From positions 1 through 43,821 of IMG/VR virus record IMGVR_UViG_3300043434_000476: a DNA stretch of 43,821 nt; one strand, written 5' to 3'. Both the position numbers and the translations under genes were made by a program. Origin of the DNA: a virus. Below, piece after piece: positions 14,254 through 23,042 of the stretch. The notes beneath the pieces are model-generated. The model did not search any database and was not told the origin of the DNA. It was given only the letters and a program-made list of their open reading frames with translations. The first letter of the stretch is position 1; every line of letters begins with the position of its first letter.

Positions 14254-14282
14254 ATTATATAATATAAATGATTAATAGTCAA
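14254..14282 (-). promoter_or_regulatory. uvsE promoter TTGACT-17-TATAAT, leaderless
   Basis: TATAAT (14254-14259) lies 5 nt before the uvsE ATG and TTGACT (14277-14282) is exactly 17 bp further upstream, inside the end of the MaoC-like gene. Normal start-site spacing places the first transcribed base at the A of the ATG. Confidence 0.8.
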
Positions 14283-14646
14283 TGTTAGTTTTATATACAA
14301 TCCAATGACCCTCGCAGTAATTTTTATCGGAATCAAATATTTGCCAAGTCAATTTAATCAATGGTGTGTTTTTTCTTGGTTTATAACCAAATTTAACTGT
14401 TACTTGTTTATTAGCCGGTAATTTGTTTCTAAATTTGGCATCTAGCATCATACTCACACTGTGCGCACCAAAAAATATACCGGCACTATTAAATGTTTGC
14501 TTGGCTAGTTTTGGTAATAACCCTATTATAAATCCGCCCTGTACTATACCATCTTCAGAATGAACTGGTCCGTTGTCACCGGACAACTCTCCAAAAGCAT
14601 TTATTTGCTTCTGTGTAACAATTAGAGTCGTGGTAAGATAGTTCAT
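14272..14646 (-). CDS. MaoC-like hot-dog fold protein ((R)-hydratase type)
   Basis: A 124-aa protein. FGELSGDNGPVHSEDG carries D24 and H29 in the D-x4-H arrangement of hydratase-2/MaoC enzymes such as PhaJ (usual SGDxNPxHxD; the second position here is G rather than N). GGFIIGLLPKLAKQTF is the hot-dog central helix, and YKPRKNTPLIKLTWQIF continues the sheet. The length matches single-domain PhaJ-like (R)-enoyl-CoA hydratases. It would hydrate enoyl-CoA to (R)-3-hydroxyacyl-CoA, feeding or draining PHA or fatty-acid pools. A perfect consensus sigma70 promoter lies 6 nt before its ATG. Fold confident, substrate inferred. Confidence 0.78.
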   Translation of the reverse strand: MNYLTTTLIVTQKQINAFGELSGDNGPVHSEDGIVQGGFIIGLLPKLAKQTFNSAGIFFGAHSVSMMLDAKFRNKLPANKQVTVKFGYKPRKNTPLIKLTWQIFDSDKNYCEGHWIVYKTNIDY

Positions 14647-14652
14647 TTAACT

Positions 14653-14681
14653 ATTATAAATGAAAAATCATTAATTGTCAA
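14653..14681 (-). promoter_or_regulatory. Perfect sigma70 promoter TTGACA-17-TATAAT, leaderless
   Basis: TATAAT (14653-14658) and TTGACA (14676-14681) with a 17-bp spacer match consensus at all twelve positions. The box ends 6 nt before the MaoC-like ATG. The -35 hexamer overlaps the stop codon of the upstream gene. Confidence 0.88.
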
Positions 14682-15031
14682 GCTATTTTAGTTAATTGTT
14701 CAAGGGTTACAGTGTTTAATAACTGCTGTTCAGACACAGAGTCCATGCTACTTTCGCAGTCAAAATCATCTTCGGGGAATATTTCTTCTAGACCGGCAAG
14801 GATTTGATCTCCTTGCTCTGCGTCTATACTAGCGGCAAGCCTAACATCGTAACAATGCGGATTGCCATCACCTTCGCTGTCGTCTAAATGATAGACCATA
14901 ACAGTATCGTCATTGTCAGGCTCAACATCTGCAATGTCGTCGACTACTAATAGATATGATTTGGCTTCTTCACTGGTAAGAGTTCTGTTCAAGCATAGTC
15001 TAAAGTAATGGTCGAATTCGTCTATGATCAT
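14678..15031 (-). CDS. Acidic hypothetical protein (117 aa)
   Basis: A 117-aa, strongly acidic protein (clusters such as VVDDIADVEPDNDDTV and FPEDDFDCESSMD) with no signal or membrane segment. No family recognised. It is the last gene of the tail/holin operon, 10 nt downstream of the holin. The acidity is typical of DNA mimics and of phage assembly factors, but there is no specific support for either. Confidence 0.6.
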   Translation of the reverse strand: MIIDEFDHYFRLCLNRTLTSEEAKSYLLVVDDIADVEPDNDDTVMVYHLDDSEGDGNPHCYDVRLAASIDAEQGDQILAGLEEIFPEDDFDCESSMDSVSEQQLLNTVTLEQLTKIA

Positions 15032-15041
15032 AATAAGTTAC

Positions 15042-15593
15042 TTACGCTTTGCCTTCTACTTTTTCTTTGGTTCTTCCATAAGCCGCAATACCAAGAACAG
15101 CACCCATAGCGATATGGTATAATCCCGCACCTTGCAGTGTTAATGGTTGCCATTGGCTTGTTACGCTGCCTTTACTTAGAGCTTGCAATAAACTCCATAA
15201 GATTGGAAATACTACAAAGTCCATGGTACATGTAAGCATATAGACCCAGCCCATGACCGGACGCCATTTTTTATTAATCCAGTCCTGTGATTCTTTATCT
15301 AGTTTTACTGTTGATTCGCCACCTGAGTGCATGGCGCCAGCGGCCTGTCCACTGGTGTTGTTTGTCGGTGCTGTGCCAAAACTATTTTGCATTGGTGAAT
15401 TAGATCCATTAAACGAACCATAGCCACCGCCTAGATTCTGCGCTCCAATGCCGTTGGTAATTGGCTGTGAAAATCCGCTTGTTGAACCAAAAGCCGTGGA
15501 GCCTGTGCTAACAGGCGGCGGTCCAGATTTACTCTGTGTGATTTCTGGCAGATTACCCGGATCTACGAAATCGTCTTCATCTAACTTAGGCAT
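15042..15593 (-). CDS. Holin, 3-TM superfamily, with disordered N-terminal extension
   Basis: A 183-aa protein. Residues 1-95 are low complexity (Gly, Ser, Asn, Pro). Residues 105-183 hold the membrane part: KKWRPVMGWVYMLTCTMDFV, VFPILWSLLQAL, then WQPLTLQGAGLYHIAMGAVL followed by GIAAYGRTKEK. The WRP-MGW...PLTL-G-G-H-GA-LG-A-R-EK pattern matches the 3-TM holins of gene-transfer-agent and T4-like cyanophage type. It would open the inner membrane at lysis and let the SleB hydrolase act. AAAGGAG gives a strong ribosome site. The long disordered head is unusual for a holin and may control timing or bind a partner. Confidence 0.8.
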   Translation of the reverse strand: MPKLDEDDFVDPGNLPEITQSKSGPPPVSTGSTAFGSTSGFSQPITNGIGAQNLGGGYGSFNGSNSPMQNSFGTAPTNNTSGQAAGAMHSGGESTVKLDKESQDWINKKWRPVMGWVYMLTCTMDFVVFPILWSLLQALSKGSVTSQWQPLTLQGAGLYHIAMGAVLGIAAYGRTKEKVEGKA

Positions 15594-15603
15594 AGTCTCT
15601 CCT

Positions 15604-17616
15604 TTATACGTATGTTAAAATTATTGTTACTTGACCTGTGCCAAGTGACTGTGTTGTTACTTCTGCAACAACTTCAGTGTATGATGTTATTCTATAATCA
15701 CAGTCCACGATATAAGAACCAGACGCGGTTAATACAGCATCTCTTATGTCTGTGAATGCGTTTTTATTCATAGTAGTTCCAACAGTTAATGAACAATCAG
15801 AAGGGCACTCCGCAGTAACTAAAACTCTTACGTCTTTGACAGTTCTATCAGAACTTATGGTACCTATGCTCAGGGTATTAATGCCTACGCTCAGCACTGA
15901 TACATCTACGTCCAGTACAAGAGTACGTGCGTCTGTTTCTTTACTGCGTTTATTACCAAACTCCTGCCAATTTGCACCATCAAATACGTAGATAGCCCAT
16001 TCTCCATGGCCTGCATTTAATACATGCGCTTGATCACCAACTAAAGGATATAATGCGTCTCTTGCAGTCAGATCTGCGACAACACTTACCCTACTACTGC
16101 GTAAACCCTGTTCTATGTTTAGACCAAGAGCGTATCTACCTGTCTGACCACTCATAACTCCTGCTCGATCAAGGTACGTTCCTTGAACATCTCGCATGGT
16201 CAGTGGACCACCATCATTGCGTTGTAAACGTAGGGCATATGATGAAGTGTTTGCCAGGGTTTGTATTGGCAGCGCAGATATACTACCAGCGCCTGCGAAG
16301 TCGTTGCCGTTGGCGTCTGCTGATATATTTGCAATAGTTATTGTGCCGCCAGATGAATTGGTAATACAAAGCGCACCACCATTTAATACTGTAGCAGTTA
16401 TATCTGTGATATTTGCGTTGTTAATATCAATGACCATGTCATTGGCATCTGCAACAATGGGATCGCCATAAGCGGCTGCACCACTTACTGTGGTAGTGAA
16501 ATTAACCAGTGTGCCGTTGATGCTGGCACTGAACGGGGTATAACCTGCAACAACACCATATGAATTAAGCAATCCATCCTGTCCTGATATAACCTGTGTT
16601 GCGGCACCAACTTTCAATGCGGTTATTTTATGAAAATAAGTTTCTGCGTTTATTATATCTATGACTTCATCCAAGGTTACATAACCGTTGCCGCTGCCGG
16701 TCAGGGTCATTTGTTTTCTATTAAATTCGATTACCTCATCGTCAACTCCCAGTGGGTCTATACCAGTGCCGGTTGAAATACTTGGCAGTTCTGTGGCAAC
16801 CTTCATGTAAATAGGTCTGCGGCTGGAATCGTCAATGGTTAGATCACCGCTGCCGTCAATACTGGGATATATGTAATCTCCTACATTGCCAGGTAAACTG
16901 GGAACAAAGTCGATAATGCCGTTGGCAGGGCGTAAAATAAACTGGTGTGGACCTGGTCCAGGATGTACTACGGTGCCTACAAATTTATCTACATTGTCTC
17001 TGTCACTTAAAACAAATTCTTCGTCTTCAATACAGATTGCATCTCCTTGTTGAAAGCCATGGTTTTGTTTTTCGAGAACATAGTTAATAAGTGGATTTAA
17101 ATATTGGAAACGACTCAATACGTTGTCGGCAAAATCACTGCTGGCTTCGCCGGGAACGGGATCCAGCATGGGGTAGCCAAGTTCGTTGATCTGGAAGAAA
17201 ATTACCTGTCCCGGTGTTGTGAACAGACCAAAACCAGTTGGATCACGAAACGTATTATAGCGCAGTCTGTCTTCTACGATAGCAACTATTTGGCTGTCAG
17301 TTTTACTGATAATGCTCATGATCTGACAGACTTTTCCGTCCTGTGCACCTGCAACAAAGTCACCTACTTCAACATCCTGTGCATTAAATCTAAACGGTGT
17401 TCTAGTTAAATGACTGCCATGCAAGCGTTCATTAACAGTGAACGTAACTTGCCAACGATAATATTGTGGGTTTATGCCACCACTCCAATATGGATCATCT
17501 TCTCCATTTGCATAAGGCCAAAGACCTATACTTGTAAATGAATCTGCTGTTCCGGATAAAACTTTACTGGGCTTGTTAAGACCTATAAAGTTTGTTTTCC
17601 ATGAATGAATAGTCAT
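15604..17616 (-). CDS. Large virion (tail/baseplate fibre) structural protein
   Basis: A 670-aa, beta-rich, cysteine-poor protein. The N-terminal 170 residues include FTVNERLHGSHLTRTPF and DVEVGDFVAGAQDGKVCQIM, a small barrel-like module. The middle (about 340-480) is Ser/Thr/Gly-rich and repetitive, as in fibres. LTARDALYPLVGDQAHVLNA and WAIYVFDGANWQEFG resemble the short carbohydrate- or fibre-associated modules found in many myovirus tail proteins. Lack of a signal peptide and position between fibre and holin genes support a virion role. The exact T4 counterpart is not identified. Confidence 0.72.
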   Translation of the reverse strand: MTIHSWKTNFIGLNKPSKVLSGTADSFTSIGLWPYANGEDDPYWSGGINPQYYRWQVTFTVNERLHGSHLTRTPFRFNAQDVEVGDFVAGAQDGKVCQIMSIISKTDSQIVAIVEDRLRYNTFRDPTGFGLFTTPGQVIFFQINELGYPMLDPVPGEASSDFADNVLSRFQYLNPLINYVLEKQNHGFQQGDAICIEDEEFVLSDRDNVDKFVGTVVHPGPGPHQFILRPANGIIDFVPSLPGNVGDYIYPSIDGSGDLTIDDSSRRPIYMKVATELPSISTGTGIDPLGVDDEVIEFNRKQMTLTGSGNGYVTLDEVIDIINAETYFHKITALKVGAATQVISGQDGLLNSYGVVAGYTPFSASINGTLVNFTTTVSGAAAYGDPIVADANDMVIDINNANITDITATVLNGGALCITNSSGGTITIANISADANGNDFAGAGSISALPIQTLANTSSYALRLQRNDGGPLTMRDVQGTYLDRAGVMSGQTGRYALGLNIEQGLRSSRVSVVADLTARDALYPLVGDQAHVLNAGHGEWAIYVFDGANWQEFGNKRSKETDARTLVLDVDVSVLSVGINTLSIGTISSDRTVKDVRVLVTAECPSDCSLTVGTTMNKNAFTDIRDAVLTASGSYIVDCDYRITSYTEVVAEVTTQSLGTGQVTIILTYV

Positions 17617-17625
17617 TGTATACCT

Positions 17626-19542
17626 TTAAACTGAACTTAAAATAAACTGAACAATACAATGTGTTGTCTGACCCACAGCCGCACTGGAACCTGTTGCCGC
17701 TTTAGTTAAGCCCAGTGTCATTGTATTTGCACTGGAATCAAAAGCATCAAATGCCGTTGGACTACCGCTGCTACCGCCACCTAGTAAAGTTCTCGTTGGG
17801 AAATCACTGGCCAGGGCACGAGTCACATAAACGTTGTTTGTTCGCTGATAACCATAGACTTGTATACCTAATGGCGTGCTTGTGCTACCTGCAAATGTAA
17901 ATGTAACTGTGGCAGTTGTACTTGTTGCCGTTGCTATAACAGCACTGATATTTCCATCCAGTACACTTACACTACTTAGGTTACCACTGGCATCATATTC
18001 TATACGAACTGTTGATTTATACACAGAACTCGAGCCACCGCCACCGCCTGAGCTTACGGTACCCGGTGCCCAAGTATTACCGTTCCAGACCAAGGCCTGA
18101 CCTGTTGTTGGCGTAACATTAGCAACATCCGCCAATGCCATTAAATTACTTTGTGCAAGCCTGTTATCAAATCTATTGTTTGTAAAATATAAATTGTTTG
18201 CGCCTTCTGCTACTTGATCTGTGTTAGTGTTTAGGCTTACAACACCTGTACTACTGTTATAGCTTATGCCTGCGCCTGCACTTAATGCGCTTCTCGCCCT
18301 TGCGGTTGTAAAATATTGATTAGTGCCTTCACTGATTTCGGAAGTACTAACACCATTCAAGCTGGTTAGCATGGTTACATTTGCACTGCCATCAAAACTG
18401 GCCAAACCAGTTACTTTACCTGTAAGAGCGATGTTTCTTGCAGTGGTTAATTTATTTGCTTTATTTGCAAGATCTATTTCTAAGTCATAACCCGGTTGCG
18501 TTGTTGCACCAACACCGTATACCTGAACTTGGCCTGTTTTGTTATTAATTGTATAACTTGTGCCGGCAGGTCCTTCTATGCCTTGTTCGCCCTGCGGTCC
18601 CTGTGGGCCTGCAGGACCTACACTGCTGCCGGCATCTATAGTTGTGCCATTGCTTAGTGTGAGAATTAAATGGCCTGAACCATTGACAGTTGCACTGGTA
18701 ACACTTATACCCTGAGCTCCCGTAGCGCCGGTTGCTCCTGTAGCGCCAGCTTCACCGGTGTCACCTTTAACACCTTTTACTTGTCCGGCATTGATGGTTG
18801 ATCCGTTGGACTTGGTTAAGATTAGGTTCCCTGTTATGTCAACAATCGCGCTGGTTATACCAACACCGTCTGTACCGGCAACGCCTGCAGGTCCTTGTGC
18901 TCCTGTGGCACCTGTGGCACCAGCCGGACCCTGAATACCCTGTGGGCCTTGTAATCCTGTTTCACCTGGAATACCCTGTGCACCATCTGCGCCAGCGGGT
19001 CCTTGTGCTCCTGTGGCACCAACAACATAACCAGCATCTATGGTTGATCCACTGGAAGTTGTAATAATTAAATGACCAGAACTATTAACTGCGGCATTTG
19101 AAATTGTTGTACCGCCGCCTGCTGGTGCATCTATGGGATACCAATAGGTTCCATTGAACGCTAATATCTGACCACTTGTCGCATCGCTTACGAATACATC
19201 CGTAAGACCATCCAAGGTCAACACTGGATCTGGTAAATTTTCTACCACGCTGTCCACATAGCCTTTTGTTGCTGCCTGTAGTGGCAGTGTTGGCGCCGCA
19301 GGCAACGTGATAGGACCGGTCATTATACCGCCAGATACATTTAATTTACTCTGTAGTGTAGCAAGTAAAGTAGCCGCAAAGTTTGGATCATTATTAATTG
19401 CGTTGCCCAGTTCTTTAAGCGTGTCCAATACCGCAGGTGCACCATTGACTAGGCTTTGAACCTGAGAGTCAATATATTCTTTTACGACTTCTTCATTAAC
19501 TGGCTGGCCGTCACCACCCAACCCATCTACATATATTGCCAT
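17626..19542 (-). CDS. Collagen-like tail fibre protein
   Basis: A 638-aa protein. The N-terminus (AATKGYVDSVVENLPDP) is a typical phage fibre stretch, and WNGNTWAPGTVSSGGGGG comes late. Residues about 180-330 hold three Gly-X-Y collagen-like blocks (GATGAQGPAGADGAQGIPG and similar) alternating with three copies of a roughly 35-aa beta module: ISNAAVNSSGHLIITTSSGS, ITSAIVDITGNLILTKSNGS, VTSATVNGSGHLILTLSNGT. Trimeric triple helices would separate beta knobs along the shaft. Later 'NQYFTTARARSAL' and 'NNLYFTNNRFDNRL' are the common fibre repeat (YFT-R). It probably contacts host receptors; the tip is the last 100 residues. Confidence 0.88.
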   Translation of the reverse strand: MAIYVDGLGGDGQPVNEEVVKEYIDSQVQSLVNGAPAVLDTLKELGNAINNDPNFAATLLATLQSKLNVSGGIMTGPITLPAAPTLPLQAATKGYVDSVVENLPDPVLTLDGLTDVFVSDATSGQILAFNGTYWYPIDAPAGGGTTISNAAVNSSGHLIITTSSGSTIDAGYVVGATGAQGPAGADGAQGIPGETGLQGPQGIQGPAGATGATGAQGPAGVAGTDGVGITSAIVDITGNLILTKSNGSTINAGQVKGVKGDTGEAGATGATGATGAQGISVTSATVNGSGHLILTLSNGTTIDAGSSVGPAGPQGPQGEQGIEGPAGTSYTINNKTGQVQVYGVGATTQPGYDLEIDLANKANKLTTARNIALTGKVTGLASFDGSANVTMLTSLNGVSTSEISEGTNQYFTTARARSALSAGAGISYNSSTGVVSLNTNTDQVAEGANNLYFTNNRFDNRLAQSNLMALADVANVTPTTGQALVWNGNTWAPGTVSSGGGGGSSSVYKSTVRIEYDASGNLSSVSVLDGNISAVIATATSTTATVTFTFAGSTSTPLGIQVYGYQRTNNVYVTRALASDFPTRTLLGGGSSGSPTAFDAFDSSANTMTLGLTKAATGSSAAVGQTTHCIVQFILSSV

Positions 19543-19546
19543 GTGT

Positions 19547-19912
19547 TTATAAACTCAACATAACTTTGGTAATATCACCTACTGATGACGTATCTGTCAA
19601 ATAACTTCTAGTTTTTCTAAATCTCACAAGCACAAAATTACCTCTGAAAGTAAATGCTTCTGTGCCAGTTTTTGCTGTAGTGTATTGTTTGTAAGGATTT
19701 GCCGGTGTTAACCAAATAGGAAACCAATCTGCACTCTGTGGTTCTAATTCCAGTGTGGCTTCTATTTGAATCCTACCTATGAAATTATTAAATTGCACCG
19801 CCATGGTATGATAACCGTCACGATAACCATAGTAACCGTCACCTCTGACAGCATCACTGAGTTGATCTAACTGACCGTTGCCAACCAACATCGTTACATT
19901 TGTTGTATTCAT
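19547..19912 (-). CDS. Virion structural protein (121 aa)
   Basis: A 121-aa, beta-rich protein: GYHTMAVQFNNFIGRIQIEA, LELEPQSADWFPIWLTP and FRGNFVLVRFRKTRSYL. This pattern (a small jelly-roll-like module with Q-NNF-G-I-I-ATLE) recurs beside fibre genes of T4-like aquatic phages as I recall. It is followed 4 nt later by the collagen-like fibre and overlaps the preceding 55-aa gene by ATGA. Probably a fibre-attachment or baseplate component; assigned by context. Confidence 0.65.
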   Translation of the reverse strand: MNTTNVTMLVGNGQLDQLSDAVRGDGYYGYRDGYHTMAVQFNNFIGRIQIEATLELEPQSADWFPIWLTPANPYKQYTTAKTGTEAFTFRGNFVLVRFRKTRSYLTDTSSVGDITKVMLSL

Positions 19913-20076
19913 GCCTTGTCTACCTCTACCACAACTGCATCACCTACTAGCTCTTGTGCTACTTGTTCCAGCGCGGCTTGAACATCAGAATTAGCTATAT
20001 TGGATACTTCTGATTCACTGTCTTTGACAATTTTGCTTAATTTAATTACAATTATTTCTTCTATGATTTTAGCCAT
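19909..20076 (-). CDS. Small hypothetical protein (55 aa) heading the tail operon
   Basis: A 55-aa frame from ATG 20076 to TGA 19909: MAKIIEEIIVIKLSKIVKDS, then a helical acidic stretch ending VVVEVDKA. GGAG lies 8 nt before the ATG, and the stop overlaps the next gene by ATGA. The N-terminus reads as a beta strand, the rest as a helix. Small proteins of this type (EEIIVIKLSKIVKD) are frequent next to tail genes in marine phages. Function unknown. Confidence 0.65.
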   Translation of the reverse strand: MAKIIEEIIVIKLSKIVKDSESEVSNIANSDVQAALEQVAQELVGDAVVVEVDKA

Positions 20077-20095
20077 GTTAGCTCTCCGTTATTAA

Positions 20096-20103
20096 TATTT
20101 AGT
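20096..20103 (-). promoter_or_regulatory. Possible late promoter core ACTAAATA for the tail operon
   Basis: The minus strand reads ACTAAATA 19 nt before the ATG of the first tail-operon gene, giving a short leader that contains CGGAGAG. It keeps the TAAATA core of the T4 late consensus but differs at two outer positions. It directly follows the T-tract of the upstream terminator, which is where a new transcript should begin. Confidence 0.4.
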
Positions 20104-20135
20104 CAAAAAGAAAGGCACAACCGAAATTGTGCCTT
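20103..20135 (-). terminator. Strong intrinsic terminator of the clpA operon
   Basis: AAGGCACAA (20112-20120) and TTGTGCCTT (20127-20135) make a perfect 9-bp stem with a 6-nt loop. On the minus strand the stem is followed by TCTTTTT. It closes the def-clpA-hypothetical transcript. Confidence 0.9.
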
Positions 20136-20154
20136 AGTAAAATGTTGGTTCGTC

Positions 20155-20859
20155 TTAGGTTTCAGAGATCAAAACTGCTTTTTCAACACTGTCATAATAA
20201 TTATCCAGCAATAACTGAAGCATCATTACATCTTTGTCGTCGTTAAGATATATTGAAAATGCACTGTATCTGTACCTAAATCTCGGAGCACTGAGTTGTT
20301 CAGGTGTCATTGCCATTGCAGTAGCCAGTGTAGAGTTAGCACTCCATCTAGTACCATCTTCGTTGTCCATGGCATCCAGCCAGTTTTTTAAAGAGTCAAA
20401 ATCATTGAATTTCCAAGTCCAACTATTTTTAATATTTACTTTATATCTATACTGCTTTAAGAACAAAGTTCTACGCACCCTAATCCTGTGATTATCTAAC
20501 ATAAGTTGTTTGTGATTTTCACTGGCAGGAACACTGATTTCTATGATGCAGTTCTGTAATCGATCAATTAAATCCTCAAAAATTTCACTGTTGTCAAGAT
20601 ACATGGTAACATATTTTTGTTCTGATCTAAATTTGCATTCGAGATCGTCGGGTAATTTGTCTATAATTCTTCGCTTTAATTCGTTTTGCAAAGAGATTAT
20701 ATTGGTTCGTGAATACGAACCATACCAGCCACGCTCGATGTTTGATCTAACGATTTTGTCATCATCCACTGTAAAGCATATCCTATAAGCATACTTTTTA
20801 TAGTACAGCTTTTCAGTGGTGTAAACTCGTATTCCTTTAGGAAACTTGTTCAATGCCAT
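20155..20859 (-). CDS. Hypothetical protein downstream of clpA (234 aa)
   Basis: A 234-aa protein from the internal ATG 20859 ([20 protein letters not shown]); ATG 20871 adds four residues and cannot be excluded. It is basic, with many Tyr, Arg and Lys residues, no membrane segment and no signal. The C-terminal strand-turn FRYRYSAFSIYLNDDKDVMM and EKAVLISE look like a conserved end. The start lies inside the last bases of clpA and the strong terminator follows, so it belongs to the def-clpA unit. It could be a ClpA adaptor or substrate by position only. Confidence 0.65.
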   Translation of the reverse strand: MALNKFPKGIRVYTTEKLYYKKYAYRICFTVDDDKIVRSNIERGWYGSYSRTNIISLQNELKRRIIDKLPDDLECKFRSEQKYVTMYLDNSEIFEDLIDRLQNCIIEISVPASENHKQLMLDNHRIRVRRTLFLKQYRYKVNIKNSWTWKFNDFDSLKNWLDAMDNEDGTRWSANSTLATAMAMTPEQLSAPRFRYRYSAFSIYLNDDKDVMMLQLLLDNYYDSVEKAVLISET

Positions 20860-23041
20860 AGTCAGTACCATTATAGGTAACCATTATAGTGCAACCTACA
20901 AGATTGTCAAACACAATCTTTTTACTCAATGGTTTCTTAATTTTTTCTGCAATGATTCGTTTCATTGGTCTCGCCCCCATCTTCTCATCAAAACCTTCGG
21001 TGACCAGTTGATCCAGTGCAGATTCTGTTACTTGTACTTTGATACCACGAGATTCCAGCAATTCATTGAGTTCGTCAATAAACTTCATAGCGATTGGCTT
21101 AACCTGTTCTTTGCTTAGTCTATTAAATTCAATGATAGCATCTAAACGATTACGGAACTCAGGCGTAAAATGCTTGTTTACGGCTTCGATACTAGCTGTA
21201 CTATTTGTGCTATTATCAAAACCAATACGATTACGTTCGCCGTCTCTGGCGCCCAGGTTGCTGGTCATAATCAATACAACGTTACGGCAACTTACACTTT
21301 TACCACTGCTACTGGTAAGCATACCATTGTCCATGACACCTAACAAGATGTTTAAAACATCTGGGTGTGCTTTTTCAACTTCGTCTAGTAATAGAACTGC
21401 ACTGGGGTGTTGTTCCAGGTCATTTATAAGTTTACCAGAACCAGCATCTCCCTCACCGTAACCAACATAGCCCGGGGGCGCACCAATCAAACTTGCCACT
21501 TTGTGACTTTCCATGTATTCGCCCATGTCGTAACGTAACAGTGTCATGTCTAAACAAGTAGCAAGTTGATTGGCTAATTCTGTTTTACCTACACCAGTTG
21601 GTCCAACAAACAAATAGCTACCCATGGGCTTTGTAATGTCCTTTAATCCAGCTTTGGTAATATAAACCGCATCCAGTAATTGTTCAACCGCAGTGTCCTG
21701 ACCAAACACTTTGGCCTTGATTGTTGATTCGTAGTTGATATTAAAGTTATCTGTTTTTACTGTGAGCTGTTCCAGGGGAATCTTTGCTTGCTCACTGATC
21801 TCGTGTTTGACTAAGTCAACAGTAAGTTCTTTATCTAAGTTAATAACTTTTAATTTTGCCATGGCACTGTCTAAAACATCAATAGCTTTGTCTGGCAAGT
21901 ACCTATCGTGCATGTGCGTAACTGTTAGATCAACCACGGCATCTAGTGCCGCATCTTCGATGTGAATCTCATGATAGAGTTCATATTGTGGCATTAGTGC
22001 ACGTAACATTGTTTTACAATCTTCGGGTGTCATTTCCACGACATCTAATTTTGTAAACCTGCGAGCCAGTGCACGATCTGGTTCCACGGTCTCTCGGTAT
22101 TCCTCATAGGTCGTACTACCAATAACTTGTAATTTACCACGAGTAAGTGCAGGCTTTAACAAGTTTGCCATGTCCATACTACTATTACCTGCGGCGCCTG
22201 CGCCCACTACAGTATGTATTTCGTCAATAAACAGAATAGCATTATCTCGTGATTCCAAAACTTCAATAACTTGTTTAATTCGTTCTTCGAAGTCGCCTCG
22301 GTATTTTGTACCTGCCATTAATGCGCCCATGTCAAGACTATAAACAACACAGTCCTTAATCGTATGAGGTACGACATTTTCAACGATTTTACGAGCAAGA
22401 CCTTCTACAATAGCAGTTTTACCTACACCGGGATCACCGACTAAAATAGCATTACGCTTTTTGCGGCGTGCAAGTATCTGTGTGAGTTTATCTACTTCCT
22501 TGTTACGACCGATCAACGGATCTACGTTGCCACTCTTTGCTTCGGCGTTCATGTTAACACAGAATTCTTTTAATACTTTTTCGCCGGGATCACGAGTTTT
22601 ACTGTCTGTTTTCACCGTTTTACCTACAGCGTCTAGTACGCTTTCTTTGGTAATACCATGACTGCTTAAATAAAAACAAGCATGGCTATTCTTTTCGCTG
22701 AGCACACTTAGTAACATGTCCTGTGGGCTAATACTGGCACGTCCATTAAAAATAGCCTGTGTAAACGCGCGATTAAATGCACGTTCAAGACTCTGTGTCT
22801 TTCTAGGCTTAGTCAGACCCTGCACAACTAGATAGTCTTGGCTAGCAAGGAAATTTTTAATATCCTCACTAATAGGCTGTGATGCAACACCCATGGAAGA
22901 AAGTATGTCTGTTATATCTTTATGTTCTAATATTACCAGAGTTAGATGTTCTAGTGTTACGTATTCATGTTCACTGAGAAGTGCGAGACGGAAAGCACGT
23001 TCTAGGATTTCGTTGATTGGTTGATTGTCTTCCATGGGCAT
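20837..23041 (-). CDS. clpA: ClpA-type AAA+ unfoldase, full length
   Basis: A 734-aa protein with the whole ClpA architecture. Residues 1-145 form the Clp N-domain double repeat. AAA-1 has Walker [10 protein letters not shown] (202-210) and [15 protein letters not shown]-2 has GPTGVGKTE (480-488), [10 protein letters not shown] and the pore loop [17 protein letters not shown] (IGF at 606-608) is the tripeptide loop that docks ClpA/ClpX on ClpP, so it can use host ClpP. No ClpP gene is in the window. It begins 1 nt after def. It would redirect host proteolysis; whether it prefers N-degrons depends on residues I cannot judge by eye. Confidence 0.97.
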   Translation of the reverse strand: MPMEDNQPINEILERAFRLALLSEHEYVTLEHLTLVILEHKDITDILSSMGVASQPISEDIKNFLASQDYLVVQGLTKPRKTQSLERAFNRAFTQAIFNGRASISPQDMLLSVLSEKNSHACFYLSSHGITKESVLDAVGKTVKTDSKTRDPGEKVLKEFCVNMNAEAKSGNVDPLIGRNKEVDKLTQILARRKKRNAILVGDPGVGKTAIVEGLARKIVENVVPHTIKDCVVYSLDMGALMAGTKYRGDFEERIKQVIEVLESRDNAILFIDEIHTVVGAGAAGNSSMDMANLLKPALTRGKLQVIGSTTYEEYRETVEPDRALARRFTKLDVVEMTPEDCKTMLRALMPQYELYHEIHIEDAALDAVVDLTVTHMHDRYLPDKAIDVLDSAMAKLKVINLDKELTVDLVKHEISEQAKIPLEQLTVKTDNFNINYESTIKAKVFGQDTAVEQLLDAVYITKAGLKDITKPMGSYLFVGPTGVGKTELANQLATCLDMTLLRYDMGEYMESHKVASLIGAPPGYVGYGEGDAGSGKLINDLEQHPSAVLLLDEVEKAHPDVLNILLGVMDNGMLTSSSGKSVSCRNVVLIMTSNLGARDGERNRIGFDNSTNSTASIEAVNKHFTPEFRNRLDAIIEFNRLSKEQVKPIAMKFIDELNELLESRGIKVQVTESALDQLVTEGFDEKMGARPMKRIIAEKIKKPLSKKIVFDNLVGCTIMVTYNGTDYGIEQVS

Positions 23042-23042
23042 A

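Noticed and set aside
18855-19037. Minus-strand frame within the collagen-like fibre
   Set aside because: It is the out-of-frame reading of the Gly-X-Y codon repeats, which stay open in several frames because of their composition.
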